Positions 63,549 to 64,000 of a stretch of 64,000 nt of DNA are shown here, in pieces. The notes under the pieces are model-generated. The model saw nothing but the letters and a program-made list of their open reading frames with translations. It did no database searches and had not been told where the DNA came from. Both the position numbers and the translations under genes were made by a program. The stretch covers positions 226,006-290,005 of the forward strand of contig NZ_OBDR01000002.1 in the NCBI RefSeq assembly GCF_900215215.1. Direction: 5' to 3'. The first letter of the stretch is position 1. Each line of letters starts with the position of its first letter. The stretch is from Methanohalophilus euhalobius (GTDB taxonomy: Archaea; Halobacteriota; Methanosarcinia; Methanosarcinales; Methanosarcinaceae).

Positions 63549-64000
63549 ATGTTTCTCACTAAAACAATTATCCTGAAAATAGCAAATCCTGATAATGATT
63601 TGGTGGAAACTATGCAGAAATATTCAGATGGAATGAACTATGCTTCTGAAGTTCTTTTTGACAAAGGTAAACCGATTCCAGCAATGAAATTACAGCAGGA
63701 AGTATACTCCTATCTTCGTGAAACATTAAAATTAAAATCCCAGATGAGTTGTAATATCCCAAGACAGGTTGCTGGATGTTACAAAACATTGCATAAACAG
63801 AAAAAGGCAAAATGGCAAAAAGTAGAGTTTTCGCCATCCTCAATGACTTTTTCATACAAAAGGGATTTTGTGATTGATGAAGATACGGTCAAAATAACCA
63901 CAATCAACGGAAGAAAACCTTATTCCATTTTGAATTATGACTATGCGAAACAGTATTTTGATGGTTCATGGAAATACCAAGCATCCAAAGTTGTAAAACA
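63549..64000 (+). mobile_element. TnpB/OrfB-family (IS200/IS605 group) protein, 5' 150 codons, runs off the window
   Basis: The plus-strand frame from ATG 63549 is open to the end: MFLTKTIILKIANPDNDLV..., with FSPSSMTFSYKRDFVIDE and GRKPYSILNYDYAKQYFDGSW, the N-terminal pattern of archaeal IS605 OrfB/TnpB proteins. The DDE/RuvC and zinc-finger parts lie beyond the window. TnpB is an RNA-guided nuclease ancestral to Cas12, and its guide RNA is encoded at its 3' end, not seen here. No TnpA gene is visible upstream. Confidence 0.7.

Overview
The window comes from a methanogenic archaeon, very probably a cytochrome-containing member of the Methanosarcinaceae (Methanohalophilus, Methanolobus, Methanococcoides or a relative; I cannot choose from sequence alone). 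The signs are an archaeal A1AO ATP synthase cluster in the order H-I-K-E, mer next to an fpoF-type F420H2 dehydrogenase subunit, the siroheme-dependent heme route (ahbA, ahbB, ahbD), a methanogen-type class II-like seryl-tRNA synthetase, a FilR1-type methanogenesis regulator, anaerobic corrinoid synthesis genes and c-type cytochrome maturation genes. Almost all stop codons I checked are TAA or TGA.

Layout. 1-2.6 kb: 5' part of the ATP synthase operon (minus strand), behind a promoter region that carries an imperfect direct repeat. 2.9-5.5 kb (minus): ccmD-like, ccmE, a polyprenyl diphosphate synthase and a radical SAM/SPASM protein, spaced as one operon. 5.6-14.8 kb (plus): ahbD, then ahbA-ahbB-precorrin-2 dehydrogenase-hemA-hemB-hemL-hemC, followed by pyrD-pyrK. 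14.8-20 kb: a strikingly AT-rich island with a cysteine-containing unknown protein, DprA, and an 811-residue fusion of a decayed UPF1-like helicase, a coiled coil and a ComF-like phosphoribosyltransferase. 20-28 kb: information processing (gltX, eS1, serS, uracil-DNA glycosylase, pcc1, RecJ-like, uS15). 28-31 kb: a partly decayed corrinoid methyltransferase locus. 31-37.4 kb: hisS, a pyrimidine-dimer glycosylase-like protein, amidohydrolase, UspA, CBS protein, archaeal riboflavin reductase, and a thioredoxin lipoprotein plus CcdA. 37.4-43.2 kb: cbiT-L-F-G(N)-G(C)-H-C on the minus strand, divergent from cbiP, with a perfect palindrome between them. 43.4-49.2 kb: FilR1 regulator, response regulator, UbiA prenyltransferase, sensor kinase and CorA. 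49.3-53.2 kb: trpDFEG behind two TGTACA boxes. 53.2-61.4 kb: adenylate kinase, nadM-fpoF-mer (minus), then a redox gene run with a desulforedoxin, two DUF2180 proteins, an AhpD-like protein, a pentaheme cytochrome c with a PGF-CTERM anchor, a seven-cysteine ferredoxin, an iron-sulfur flavoprotein, an FNR-like reductase and an archaeoflavoprotein. 61.4-64 kb: a DUF429-like protein, inositol-1-phosphate synthase, and the start of a TnpB-family gene running off the end.

How it fits together. A large share of the window makes, exports and uses tetrapyrroles. ALA to uroporphyrinogen precursors (hemALBC), siroheme-derived heme (ahb), corrinoid (cbi), heme delivery to apocytochromes (ccmD/E, thioredoxin/CcdA) and an actual multiheme cytochrome are all present; ahbC, hemD and the SUMT gene are not in the window. 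The polyprenyl synthase and UbiA enzyme could serve methanophenazine or lipid synthesis, but this is inference.

The best candidate for an undescribed system is the AT-rich DprA / pseudo-helicase-phosphoribosyltransferase pair (15.4-19.3 kb). Other signals worth following are candidate operators at the trp, cbi/cbiP, ahbD, ahbA and FAH promoters, and two genes whose conserved N-terminus lies upstream of any normal start codon (cbiG-N and the sensor kinase).
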